A DNA stretch of 64,000 nucleotides from Dipteris shenzhenensis (taxonomy: Eukaryota > Polypodiophyta > Polypodiopsida > Gleicheniales). The notes under the pieces are model-generated. The model worked only from the letters and a program-made list of their open reading frames with translations. It was not told the origin of the DNA and made no database searches. Shown here one piece after another: positions 37,456 through 48,390 of the stretch. Positions within the stretch are counted from its first letter, which is position 1; the number at the start of each line of letters is the position of its first letter. Location of the stretch: assembly GCA_047967505.1 (NCBI GenBank), contig CM106540.1. One strand, 5' to 3'. A program made the translations under genes and the position numbers.

Positions 37456-38183
37456 ATTGTGATGTGAACTTGGATTCTGGAATCTAAAATTTTGTGATGG
37501 AGTGATATTTCCATCGACAAAGTGTAATTTTTGTTCAAAAAAAGGGTGAAAGAAGCAGTCCAAAACGTGTGAAATCTTGCTTTCATTCAATGAAATTTTC
37601 GGTGCCAAAATTTCCCACCAATAGGAAAAAAATTCATTAAAAACTTTTAGTGAGACGGAACATTTTTCATTTGTCACAAATTTTCCATCGACGGAATTTT
37701 TTCCATCATCAAAATCAAGATTCCACAATCCAAGTGGATTATGGAATCCCGTTGATAGAAAAAAAGTTTCCGTCAATGCACTAAGATTTTTGTTGACAGA
37801 TTGAAATTTATATTGACGAAAATTCCAATGAGTCGATAAAAATATCTTTAATCCATCACTGGAAATCTCAGTCCGTCGTCGATGGAATTTCTTTTGTTGT
37901 TGATAAAATTTGGTATTCATCCCGATTTTGATGACAAAAAAGATTTTTGTCTCGATGGAAATTTTCTAATGGACGGGAATTTTTCCTTCAGCATAATTTT
38001 TTGAGTAATTGTTTTCCATCCGTGGGAAATTTTGGTATTGAAAGTTTCATTGGATGAAAATTATATTTGTCAAATGTTTTACTGCTTCTTTTCCCTCTTT
38101 TTTTGGATAGAAATTACACTCCGTCGATGGAAATATCAATCCTTCATGAAAATTTGGACTCCAAAATCCACATTCACATCATT
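37456..38183. mobile_element. Foldback element with ~160-bp inverted arms
   Basis: The left arm (37456-37619) and right arm (38022-38183) are inverted copies, imperfect but clear throughout: GGAAATTTTGG, GTTTCATTG, CTGCTTCTTT, AATTACACT and CGATGGAAATATCA all pair with the opposite arm. The ~400-base centre holds further short inverted CCATCGACGGAA-type words. No transposase is encoded, and a minus-strand frame across it (37920-37444) is a product of the repeats. It is probably a MITE or foldback transposon. Confidence 0.72.
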
Positions 38184-38519
38184 ATTTTTCATCAATTCCC
38201 AAGATGCCAACATAGCCTTCCAAAGATCCAATCCTTTAGCAACACATTCTTCTTTGCCAAAAAGAAAAGGACCCACTGGGGTGTGTGTTAACCCTGTGGC
38301 AACAAGGGCCAGAAGTGCAGTTTAGGACAACAAGAGCACATTGTGTGTGTAGAGTAGCGGCAAACTCCGCTTGTAATATCTTGATTGTGAAAGATGGTAT
38401 GATAAATCTGAAAGTATGAGGATTGCCAATTTTCTCTCTAGAAAAGATCCAATCATACTTGCAAAATCAAGATCTAGAGAGAGAAATACTAAATCTAGAG
38501 AGAGAAATACTAAAAGCCT
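38184..38519. other. No gene seen
   Basis: Unremarkable non-coding sequence between the foldback element and the next repeat block. Confidence 0.45.
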
Positions 38520-38610
38520 ACACTTTCTGAGGTCCCTCCACTTTGTGTAGAGACCCAAAAGGTCCCCCCACTTTGTGTAGAGACCCAAAAGGTCCCCCCA
38601 AAAAGTGGAG
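38520..38610 (+). repeat. Tandem ~31-bp repeat
   Basis: CCACTTTGTGTAGAGACCC followed by AAAAGGTCCCCC occurs twice, with a partial copy on each side. Confidence 0.85.
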
Positions 38611-38814
38611 GGACTCCTGTCCAAAAGGTCTCCTACAAAAGAGGTCCCAACACGAAGGTACCTACGGATTGTGTAGAGACCAACATGTATAAATATCTCT
38701 CAATGGAATGAAGCTCCCACTCTTTGGGGTTCAGTGTTCAAGCTCACTATTCTATTCATGTGATTGATCTCCATTGCGTCCAGGCTCTCTTACACTATCG
38801 TGTTCTAGCATTTC

Positions 38815-39120
38815 CTTACCCTTGCACTCCCTCCTCCTCTTCCTTTCTCCTTCTTCCTCCCTCCTCCTCCTCCTCCTCGTCCTTCCTCCTCCTTCTCCTC
38901 CATCTCCTCCTCCTCCCTCCTCCCCCTCCTCCCATCTCTTCTCCCTCCTCCTCCTTCCTCCCTCCTCCTCCTTCTCCCCCCTCCTCCTCCTCCCTCCTCC
39001 TCCTTCCTCCCTCCTCCTCCTCCTCCCTCCTCCTCCTCCTCCTCCTCCTCCCTCCCTCCTCCTCCACTCTCCTCTCTCTTCCTTCTCCTTCCTTGTCCCT
39101 CCTCCTCAACCCTTACCCCT
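38815..39120 (+). repeat. (CCT)n polypyrimidine tract
   Basis: About 300 bases almost wholly of C and T in CCT/CTC units on this strand. Long Ser/Leu/Pro frames in all directions come from composition. It is followed by sequence shared with 28490-28640. Confidence 0.95.
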
Positions 39121-40080
39121 CGAATCCGTGAAGGAGACTAGCTCTCCACTGCTCAACCTTGGACTCCTCCTAAACCCTACAATCCCCTCTGAACCCTGGA
39201 ACTCCAAAAAGATTGTAGGTGGCAAACAGCCTCGGAGCCTGCACTTGGGTAAAACAAAGACAACATTTGGCATCGTTGTCGAGGAGGTTAGCGCCTAAAG
39301 TGAAAGTGGAGCACGTGCTTGCATGTGTGAAAAAGAACTCCCTTCGAAAATCCATTCAAGATACATCCTGCAAGGCAAAGGAGTGAAAAAATGCTTCCAA
39401 ATGATGCAAAAAGGATAATGTTGACTTACAAAATCACATTAATACACTAAACACCCAAAATTAACCCTTAATTTCCCCACATCCTATAAAAACAACACCA
39501 ACCCCCCTCATTTCTTTCCCCACACTTTTGCTAACCACTTCCTTCTCCAAATTCTATTAAGCCTCCACTAATTTTTTATTTTTTAAATTTATATTTAAAT
39601 TTTTTTTAAAAACTAAATAACTAACCTTAAAAATACTAACTGTAGGTAGGTTAGTTGAACTTAGGTTAGGTTAATTGACCACTGGTTAGGCTAGTTGTCC
39701 ATAGGTTAGGTTAGATTAAGTTAACTGTGGATTAGTTAGTAATTAACTTTAGTCACACTAACTAATATAGTTAGATAAACTAGGTTAGGTTAAGGACCAA
39801 TTATAGTAATTGAGCCCAAACTAACTAGCAGTTAGTGCACAACCCTAGTTAGGTCAAAGGTGTAGGACCATTCACACTTGGCCCTAAAGACAAAAGGGTC
39901 CCTAAAATCCCCTAACTTTGAGGGTCCATATCTTGCCCATTTGGGACCCGAATTGCACCCAGATTGAACCACAACTTCACACATGGAACTATTGAGCTAA
40001 AGAGTAAAAGATGAAATGATGTAGGCCATCAAGCAAAAGCTGTGTCTCTCTCAGCCACCACAATACCCCACAGAGAGAAA
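39121..40080. other. No gene; includes TTAGGTTAG-rich stretch
   Basis: Between 39640 and 39850 the words GGTTAG and GTTAGGTTA recur irregularly. TATAAAAAC near 39485 could be a promoter element of the gag-bearing repeat that follows. Confidence 0.45.
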
Positions 40081-40082
40081 AT

Positions 40083-40721
40083 GTTTGGTGCCCACACTTT
40101 ATGGCCAACCATACAGCCAATGAATGCCCAATCTTAAGGAACAGACTAAACCCACCAGAAATGGCTCATCCCCCACTATTATGGTGTCCCATTTGCAATG
40201 TTGTAGGGCATGATGTAAATACTTGTTTCTACAATATGAGGGTAGCACAACCCCGGCCCCAACAATACCAACAGCTGCTGATCCCAATGTACAGACAACC
40301 TGCACCGGCACCTAATGCATAAGTGCCATGTCTCAACCCACTCCCAGTGAGAACACAAGTGCCTCAACTACTGAGGAAACCCAATCCTCTGCAATATCCA
40401 TGGGCTCCCAATCTTGCTCTAGTAGTTCCTGTGCAACAACTCCAACTTGAAGAGCTGGAACCTCACTATGAGTATGAAACATAATACCCTATGTACTACA
40501 TGGATGGTGCCAAAGGACTCATCCTAGTGTATTCTAATCAAGTAAGGCCCACCACATATCAAACACCCATCAAGTCTTTTGGTTGTGGAGAAAACCACCG
40601 TATAGAAGAATTCCCACACAAGGGTAACCCCATTACATTCCAACCTATGTGCAGGGAATGTGGAGTTGGGCATGCTTGCATGGATTGCCCACTAAGAACA
40701 AAGCCTCAACCAACCATGTAA
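40083..40721 (+). pseudogene. Retroelement gag fragment with zinc knuckles
   Basis: A frame near 40101-40322 has CPICNVVGHDVNTC, a C-x2-C-x4-H-x4-C nucleic-acid-binding knuckle. A second block at 40491-40721 has FGCGENHRIEEFP, where the final Cys is lost, and MCRECGVGHACMDCP. Between them the frame is broken. Multi-knuckle sequences of this kind occur in plant LTR retroelement Gag. No protease or reverse transcriptase follows in the next kilobase, so this is an isolated remnant. Confidence 0.55.
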
Positions 40722-42127
40722 GTAAAACTTGGTGTACCCCTGGGGATGATAAGTGTGGAAAATTGGTGCACCCCTCGAGAGTGAATCTGATTCATCAATG
40801 GAAGTGAGATAATGAGTTTGTGAAGTGGGTTGCTCCATAGAGGATCTGGTCCAAATAAGAGTTATTCTTGATTTAGATGGAGGGGGCTTGTTGGCTCTAG
40901 GAGTTCACTTCACAAAACCTAAGTGTACTATGTGCATTCAAAAGGAGGGGTATTCTAATTCCACTTCTAGGGAAATTTAACAAGATTACAATAATAGGAG
41001 TTATTTTTTAATTCAATTTTAGAAACAAATCCATAAGTTCATAAGGAAAGAGTGGTGGTTTCATTGGGGGGCATATTTTGTTGAGGGGTTTTCTAAATAC
41101 CCATTAAATGCACAAGATAATAGGTTTCCTAGTAGTGCACCCTCGAGTGGCTTAGGTGCAGAGGAAGACTTCACAATATGGAGCTCTTCATCTACATGTT
41201 GCTCACCAAATCCCAAGCCCAAGCCCTCAAGTTACTCACCTAATTCTAGTGGAAGGAGAAGAGGAAAGGGTCCTTCTACATGAACAGGAGGCCAGTTCAC
41301 CTCCCCTAAAAGAAATATGCATTGGATCATGCACAAATACGGCATGAGCTTGTATTGGGCCTGTCCAGTCTTGCAACTGGCTTGAAGATGTGCAACAATT
41401 TTTTTCTAAAAACCCTAAGATAGTCAATAGTGACTTGGTGTTTGTATATAGGGAGGACCTTTGTGACATAGCTTCAAGGAATCTAACATGTGCTCTTCTT
41501 CAACCCAATATATTTTGACAAAATTTTGAAGAAGAGCTACATATCAAGAATGTATTTTGTTGGAAAAGCCTATTGCATTGGGCATTGCTCGAAAATTCTG
41601 TATGCACCAGTACAAGAGGAGTCTAAATATTTTATCATAAAACCATTTATCAAGATGAACCTACTTGTCATTGATGGTGAGGTTGTGTGTGTCTGCATCA
41701 TACACTTTGAGCATTTCTTCTATGACCTCATCATCCTAGGCTTCTTGCCATTACAACATGTTTGGTGGGAGGGTGTAAAAGGGGGGTGGCAGGGGGGGGA
41801 TAAACCAAGGGCACATCCCCTTACTCACCTCCTCAAACCATGCCTGCTGACCCTAGCCTCGTTTGCTTGCCCAACCTCCTCCAACCGTAGCCTCACTTGC
41901 ACCAGTCATTGCCCATGACGGCCTCCTCCATCCCCCCTTTCACTTGCACTAGCCTCCTCCCACCTCACATCCTCACATGCCTCAATGTCTGCCCACCCCA
42001 ACCTCGGTCTCTTCTATCCACCTTTATTAGAGTCACACTACCACCTTATTTTGCCCCCTCAAACATTTACTATCATCTCATGTCTCTAGAGGCCACGCCT
42101 TTGCTTAGAACCACCATGCTCATAAAT
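40722..42127. other. No gene seen
   Basis: Short frames at 41156 and 41490 show no domain. From 41760 the sequence becomes C-rich, with CCTC and ACCA words. Confidence 0.45.
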
Positions 42128-42360
42128 CTCTTTGTTCCAAGTGTCAATTCATGCATCTATCGACCGATATCCTATGAGAACCACCTTAGTAATGCTTATT
42201 GGAGTCACCCTAATTCCCATGCAGGTGCCACGTCTTGACTATGTCAATGATCCATGAGCCACACCACTCAGCCAATCAGTGAGCTTACACATCAGCCATC
42301 CATTAAACAAGTATTACCTTGTTTCCCTAAGGTTTGAGATCTCCTCCCCATGATGATCAT

Positions 42361-42960
42361 CCTCCAACAAACCCCCCTTGAGCTGATATGGGGAGAATGA
42401 GAGAATCATATGAATTCTCAAAACAACTATCAATTGGACACTAAAAGCTCAAGACCAGTACTAATAAAAAAACTTTAAGAGCTAAATAATGCAAATACAT
42501 GAGCACCATAAGCACCTAAGAGAAATCTAAAAAACAAGTACAAAACAAGTGCACCAAAAGAGTATCAAAATGCCCAATCTTGATCAGAGAAATATGCAAA
42601 GTCTGCATGGTCCTCGGAGGATGCAGCTTCATATGCCTTCACATTTGAATTTTGTTCCTTCTCTTTTTGTTTTCGCCAACAATGACTCTCATCGTGTCTT
42701 GACTTACCACAGTGCCCACAGCTTTTCTTCTTCTTCTGACTATCTCTCCCTTTAATTGCATATGCTGTGTTGAATGGTTGTAAGATATCTTCATGTCTTT
42801 CTTCACTCAATAGAAGGGTCACACAATCAAGAAAATCGGCACTATTCTCATGCCTTAAAATTCTCTCTGTCTTGGAATATTTCTGGGGTAAGGCCTTCAG
42901 AAGGATTGCCTTTTTATCTTTTGCTGCCATGCCTAAGCCCAAATCATGCAGTTTTATAAG
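42361..42960 (-). pseudogene. Copia gag C-terminus, polypurine tract and LTR start, copy A
   Basis: On the minus strand a Gag tail runs from about 42960 (LHDLGLGM) through KAILLKALPQKYSKTERIL and the zinc knuckle CGHCGKSRHDESHCW to a stop at 42565 after DQDWAF. Further on, CAAGGGGGGT (42379-42370) and TGTTGGAGG (from 42369) give a polypurine tract and LTR start. Gag is cut at its N-terminal side, where unrelated exon sequence begins. The knuckle has spacing C-x2-C-x4-H-x4-C and keeps all four ligands, unlike the relative at 27550. Confidence 0.8.
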
Positions 42961-43078
42961 AAACAACAGATGACTGGACACCATAGGTACTTTGCACCTC
43001 GGCAGTGGTAGAACGGCCATGTTCGAGGCATGGGTGGTAAGTCTACTTCTTCTCATTTAATTTATTGTTCTGTTTGTT

Positions 43079-43520
43079 TAATTTGGGTCCATAGCAAGCT
43101 GCAATTAGGCGCCTTCCCACAAATGAAGAGACAAGACGCGCATTCCGCATAGGAGTGAAGCCGTGGTTTATTGAGATGGAGGCACAGGGAGCGACAATCG
43201 ATTGGACTGAGGTGGCTTCTCGCTTGGTATAAGTCTACTCCTACTTGTAATCTCACTTTTTTAATTGTTTTATTCTTTCAGTTCCAATCTAATTTCCAAT
43301 TAATAGGGTTTGACTCTTAGGGTGCAAGCTCGAAACTCCCAACAGCGGAGGTGAGTAGCGGAGGTGAGTGGTGATGATGAGAAGGCAAGTCTCAAGGGAT
43401 TTGGTTTAGACGTCTTTGACAAGGGCCAAGGATTAGGCGTAGCTCACGAGGGCCAGGGATCAAGCCAAGGCGACCACAATGACGACTCCGATGATTCAAA
43501 TGAGCAACAGTGGTAGTAGT
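43079..43520 (+). pseudogene. Broken copy A of the CACTA-half exons
   Basis: The second exon (QAAIRRLPTNEETRRAF) is open and ends at a GTATAAG donor. In the third exon a short duplication near 43350 (GCGGAGGTGAGTAGCGGAGG) shifts the frame into TGA. Confidence 0.6.
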
Positions 43521-43527
43521 AATAGTA

Positions 43528-43700
43528 GTTTGTATATACTTCGGCATGTATATGCTTTTGTCTGTCGGCTCGTTTGAGCGATTTTGTATCACCCTTTTTA
43601 AAAGGGAAATTTTGTAACAAACAAGGTTGTATATACTTCAGCATGTATATGCTTTTGTCTCTTGGCTCATTTGAGAGATTGTAACAAACAAGGTTTGAGA
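43528..43700 (+). repeat. Doubled ~95-bp motif, present in each array copy
   Basis: TTGTATATACTTCGGCATG and TTGTATATACTTCAGCATG follow each other ~95 bases apart, each with GCTTTTGTCT and a GGCTCgTTTGAG word. The same pair is at about 45602/45700 and 47698/47796. Confidence 0.85.
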
Positions 43701-43814
43701 GTTTTATCTCCCCTACGTACTTGTAAACATTCTTTTGTAATGCAAAAAGCTAATTAGTAGGGCAAAACAGGGCTTGTTGTTTTCTCCCACTAATGTTTTT
43801 TTAAAGTTCGGTTA

Positions 43815-44017
43815 AGGGTCGCTATATACCGATGCTTTACTAGTGTCTCTATACAACGACCTTTACTAGAGTCACTCAATAGGGATGCTTGTATAGCCAT
43901 GCATGTTTTTCGACGTTAATAGTGACGTAAATAATGACCTTTTCGCTCGTTTAAAAAAAACTTCTTAGTGTAAAAAGGTCAACATTTCCGTCGAAAAATG
44001 GCATGTGCCTTGTATTG
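43815..44017 (-). mobile_element. CACTA right end, copy A (mutated tip)
   Basis: Subterminal words (TCGCTATATACCGATGC, ATAGTGACGTAAATAATGACC, CATTTCCGTCGAAAAATGG) lead to CTTGTATTG at 44009-44017, a one-base change from the CACTACAAG terminus read inward. Confidence 0.6.
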
Positions 44018-44451
44018 GTGGTGGTCAATGAAAGTTGATGATGGGTGGTGTTGTGTCAATTCGATGATTTTTATAGTTTCTTTATGGTCTTAGGGTTCTT
44101 GGTGATGTGTCACTGAATAGAATCTTTTATAGTTCTTTTGATCCATAAACAAAAGAATCTTTTATTTCTTTGTGTTAAAACATTGAATTTTTATAGTTTA
44201 TGTGGATCTCTTTGTTCCAAGTGTCAATGCATGCATCTGTCGACCAATATTCTATGAGAATCACCTTAGTAACACTTATTGGAGTCACCCTAATTCCCAT
44301 GCAGGTGCCACGTCTTGACTATGTCAATGATCCATGTGCCACACCACTCAGCCAATCAGTGAGCTTACACATCGGCCGTCCACTAAACAAGTATTACCTC
44401 ATTTCCCTAAGGTTTGAGATCTCCTCCCCATGATGATCATCCTCCAACAAA

Positions 44452-45050
44452 CCCCCCTTGAGCTAATATGGGGAGAATGAGAGAATCGGATGAATTCTCA
44501 AAACAACTATCAATTGGACACGAGTTGGATACTAAAAGCTCAAGACTAGTACTAATCAAAAAACTTTGAGAGCTAAATAATGCAAATACGTGAGAACCAT
44601 AAGCACCTAAGAGAAATCTAAAAAACAAGTACAAAACAAGTGCGCCAAAAGCGTATCAAAATGCCCAATCTTGATTAGAGAAATATGCAAAGTCTGCATG
44701 GTCCTCGGAGGATGCAGCTTCGTATGCCTTCACATTTGAATTTCGTTCCTTCTCTTTTTGTTTTTGCCAACAATGACTCTCGTCGTGTCTTGACTTACCA
44801 CAATGCCCACAACTTTTCTTCTTCTTCTGATTGTCTCTCCCTTTAATTGCATATGCTGTGTTGAATGATTGTAAGATATCTTCATGTCTTTCTTCATGCA
44901 AGAGAAGGGTCACACAATCAAGAAAATTGGCACTATTGTCATGCCTTAGGATTCTCTCAATCTTGGAATATTTTAGGGGTAAGGCCTTCAAAAGGATTGC
45001 CTTTTTATCTTTTGCCTCCATGCCTAAGCCCAGATCATGTAGTTTTCTAA
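44452..45050 (-). pseudogene. Copia gag C-terminus and LTR start, copy B
   Basis: Same arrangement as copy A. The Gag tail ends at 44656 with NQDWAF, and its zinc knuckle is intact. The open frame extends past the chimeric junction to 45246 only because the antisense of the neighbouring exon happens to be open. Confidence 0.78.
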
Positions 45051-45219
45051 GAAACAATAGATGGCTGGACACCATAGGTACTTTGCACCTCAGCAGTGGC
45101 AAAACGGCCAGGTTCGAGGCATGGGTGGTAAGTCTACTTCTTCTCATTTTATTTATTGTTCTATTTGTTTTATTACATATTGCATGCACTTTATCTAGCT
45201 CTCCTAATTTGGATCCATA

Positions 45220-45580
45220 GCAAGCTACAATTAGTAGCCTTCCCACAAACGAAGAGACGAGACGTGCATTTCACATAGGAGTGAAGCCGTGATTTATTGA
45301 GATGGAGGCACAGGTAGCGACATTCAATTCAAGGACTGAGGTGGCTATTTTATTCTTTAAGTTCCAATCTAATTTCAAATTAATATGGTTTCACTCTTAG
45401 GGTGCAAGCTCGAAAGTCCCAACAGCGGAGGCAAGTGGTGATGATGAGAAGGTAGGTCTCAAGGGATTTGGTTTAGAGGGCTTTGACAAGGGCCAAGGAT
45501 TAGGCGAACCTCACAAGGGCCAGGGATCAAGCCAGGATGACCACGATGACAACTCCGATGATTCGAATGAGTAGCAGCAG
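45220..45580 (+). pseudogene. Broken copy B of the CACTA-half exons
   Basis: The second exon has TGA where copies A and C have Trp (GVKP-W), and its 3' part with the donor site is missing. The third exon is open to TAG after DDSNE. Confidence 0.6.
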
Positions 45581-45904
45581 CAGCAGCAGTAGTAGTAGTA
45601 CTTTGTATATACTTCGGCATGTATATGCTTTTGTCTGTCGGCTCGTTTGAGCGATTTTGTATCACCCTTTTTAAAGGGAAATTTTGTAACAAACAAGGTT
45701 GTATATACTTCAGCATGTATATGCTTTTGTCTCTTGGCTCCTCCTTGGCTCGTTTGAGAGATTGTGACAAACAAGGTTTGAGAGTTTTATCTCACCTGCG
45801 TACTTGCAAACATTCTTTTGTAATGCAAAAAAAAAAAATAGTGGGGCAAAACAAGGCTTGTTGTAGCCCTCTTTTGTCCCACTAATGTTTTTTTTAAGTT
45901 CTGT

Positions 45905-46107
45905 TAAGGGTCGCTATATACCGATGCTTTACCAGTGTCTCTATACAACGACCTATACTAGAGTCACTCAATAGGGACTGTTATATAGCGACGCATGTTT
46001 TCTGACATTAATAGTGACGTAAATAATGACCTTTTCGCTTGTTTTAAAAAAAATTTACTGTAAAAAGGTCAGCATTTCCATCAGAAAATGGCATGTGCCT
46101 TGTAGTG
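45905..46107 (-). mobile_element. CACTA right end, copy B
   Basis: Same subterminal region ending CTTGTAGTG at 46099-46107, the complement of CACTACAAG, the standard terminus of plant En/Spm elements. Confidence 0.7.
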
Positions 46108-46509
46108 GTGGTGGTCAATGAAAGTTAATGATGGGTGGTGTTGTGTCAATTCGATGATTTTTATAGTTTCTTTATGGTCTTAGGGTTCTTGGTGATGTGT
46201 CACTGCATAGAATTTTTTAAAGTTCTTTGGATCCATAAACAAAAGAATCTTTTGTTTCTTTGTGTTAAAACATTGAATTTTTATTGTTTATGTGGATCTC
46301 TTTGTTCCAAGTGTCAATGCATGCATCTGTCGACCAATTTCCTATGAGAACCACCTTAGTAACGCTTATTGGAGTCATCCTAATTCCCATGCAGGTGCCA
46401 CGTCTTGACTACTTAGCCAATCAGTGAGCTTACACATCGGCCATCCACTAAACAAGTATTACCTTGTTTCCCTAAGGTTTGAGATCTCCTCCCCATGATC
46501 ATCATCCTC

Positions 46510-47102
46510 CAACAAACCCCGCTTGAGCTAATATGGGAAGAATGAGAGAATCGGATGAATTCTCAAAACAACTATCAATTGGACACTAAAAGCTCAAGAC
46601 TAGTACTAATAAAAAAACTTTGAGAGCTAAATAACGCAAATACGTGAGCACAATAAGGACGTAAGAGAAATCTAAAAAACAAGTACAAAACAAGTGCACT
46701 GAAAGAGTATCAAAATGTCCAATCTTGATCAAAGAAATATGCAAAGTCTGCATGGTCCTCGGAGGATGTAGCTTCGTATGCCTTCACATTTGAATTTTGT
46801 TCCTTCTCTTTTTGTTTTCGCCAACAATGACTCTTGTTGTGTCTTGACTTACCATAGTGCCCATAGCTTTTCTTCTTCTTCTGATTGTCTCTCCCTTTAA
46901 TTGCATATGCTGTGTTGAATGGTTGTAAGATATCTTCACGTCTTTCTTCACTCAAGAGAAGGGTCACACAATCAAGAAAATTGGCACTATTATCATGGCT
47001 TAAAATTCTCTCAGTCTTGGAATATTTCAAGGACAAGGCCTTCAAAAGGATTACCTTTTTATCTTTCGCCTCCATGCCTAAGCCGAGATCATGCAGTTTT
47101 CC
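46510..47102 (-). pseudogene. Copia gag C-terminus and LTR start, copy C
   Basis: Same arrangement, with the stop at 46710 after DQDWTF. The first zinc-knuckle cysteine pair is damaged (YGHYGKSRHNKSHCW). At the junction this copy reads CATCTGTGTAGGCACAGATG where A and B have an AAGAAACAA sequence, so the boundary was altered in one lineage. Confidence 0.78.
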
Positions 47103-47122
47103 ATCTGTGTAGGCACAGATGG

Positions 47123-47687
47123 ATGGATAGCATAGGTACTTTGCACCTCGGCAGTGGCAGAACGGCCACATTCGAGGCATGGGTGGTAAGTCTACTTCTT
47201 CTCATTTAATTTATTGTTCTATTTGTTTTATTACATATTGCATGCACTTTATCTAGCTCTCGTAATTTGGGTCCACAGCAAGCTGCAATTAGTCGCCTTC
47301 CCACAAATGAAGAGACAAGACGCGCATTCCACATAGGAGTGAAGCCATGGTTTATTGAGATGGAGACACAGGGAGTGACAGTCGATTGGACTGAGGTGGC
47401 TACTCGCTCGGTATAAGTCTACTTCTACTTGTAATCTCACCTTTTAAATTGTTTTATTCTTTAAGTTCCAATCTAGTTTCCAATTAATATGGTTTCACTC
47501 TTAGGGTGCAAGCTCGAAAGTCCCAACAGTGGAGGCGAGTGGTGATGACGAGAAGGCAGGTCTCAAGGGATTTGGTTTAGATGGCTTTGACAAGGGCCAA
47601 GGATTAGGCAGAGCTCACGAGGGCCAAGGATCAAGCCAAGGTAACCACAACGACGACTTTGATGATTCGAATGAGCAGAAGCAGTAG
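47123..47687 (+). CDS. Unrecognised spliced gene in the CACTA half, copy C
   Basis: Three exons, 47123-47185, 47279-47410 and 47505-47687, join in phase 0 across GT-AG introns (donors GTAAGT and GTATAAG; acceptors CACAG and TCTTAG). They give 125 residues from ATG 47123 to TAG. The first exon ends FEAWV, the second has LPTNEETRRAF and GVKPWFIEMETQG, and the last is Gly/Lys/Asp-rich, ending in an acidic tail (NDDFDDSNEQ). I do not know the family. The position just inside a CACTA right end suggests the C-terminal part of a transposon gene or a captured gene; the start may have been created at the chimeric junction. Equivalent exons in copies A and B are broken. Confidence 0.45.
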
Positions 47688-47992
47688 CAGTAGTAGCTTG
47701 TATATACTTCGGCATGTATATGCTTTTGTCTGTCGGCTCGTTTGAGCGATTTCGTATCACCCTTTTGAAAAGGGAAATTTTGTAACAAATAAGGTTGTAT
47801 ATACTTCAACATGTATATGCTTTTGTCTCTTGGCTCGTTTGAGAGATTGTAACAAACAAGGTTTGAGAGTTTTATAATGCTTGCGTACTTGTAAACATTC
47901 TTTTGTAATGCAAACAAAAAAAGTTAGTGGGGCAAAACTGGGCTTGTTGTGGCCCTATTTTGTCCCACTAATGTTTTTTTTAAGTTTTGTTA

Positions 47993-48195
47993 AGGGTCGC
48001 TATATACCGACGCTTTACGAGTGTCTCTATACAATGACCTTTACCAGAGTCACTCGATAGGGATGCTTATATAGCGACACATGTTTTTCGATGTTAATAG
48101 TGACGTAAATAATGACCTTTTCGCTCGTTAAAAAAAAACTTTTCAGTGTAAAAAGGTCGGCATTTCCGTCGGAAAATGGCATGTGCCTTGTAGTG
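47993..48195 (-). mobile_element. CACTA right end, copy C
   Basis: Ends CTTGTAGTG at 48187-48195. Subterminal GGTCGGCATTTCCGTCGGAAAATGG is of the CCGACGGAAA type common in CACTA ends. No matching left terminus lies in the array. Confidence 0.72.
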
Positions 48196-48390
48196 GTAGT
48201 GGTCAATGAAAGTTGATTATGGGTGGTGTTGTGTCAATTCGATGATTTTTATAGTTTCTTTATGGTCTTAGGGTTCTTGGTGATGTGTCATTGCATATAA
48301 TTTTTTATAGTTCTTTGGATCCATAAACAAAAGAATCTTTTGTTTCTTTGTGTTAAAACATTGAATTTTTATAGTTTATGAGGATCCATA

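Larger units (their letters stand above)
42128..48390. repeat. Three head-to-tail copies of a ~2.08-kb chimeric unit
   Basis: Copies begin at about 42128, 44209 and 46299 with TCTTTGTTCCAAGTGTCAA and keep the same order of parts. These are: an LTR piece and antisense gag remnant, then plus-strand exons, a doubled TTGTATATACTTC motif, a CACTA-type right end, and a spacer ending TTGAATTTTTATAGTTTATG. The third copy ends near 48390. Copies differ by scattered substitutions and small indels. Confidence 0.88.

Noticed and set aside
37444-37920. 158-codon minus-strand frame
   Set aside because: It is made from the inverted arms and internal repeats of the foldback element.
38724-39298. Long Ser/Leu/Pro and Arg/Glu frames
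   Set aside because: They are open only because the CCT/AGG composition excludes stop codons; there is no conserved sequence outside the tract.
39640-39850. Telomere-like GGTTAG repeats
   Set aside because: The words are irregular and are not the plant TTTAGGG repeat.
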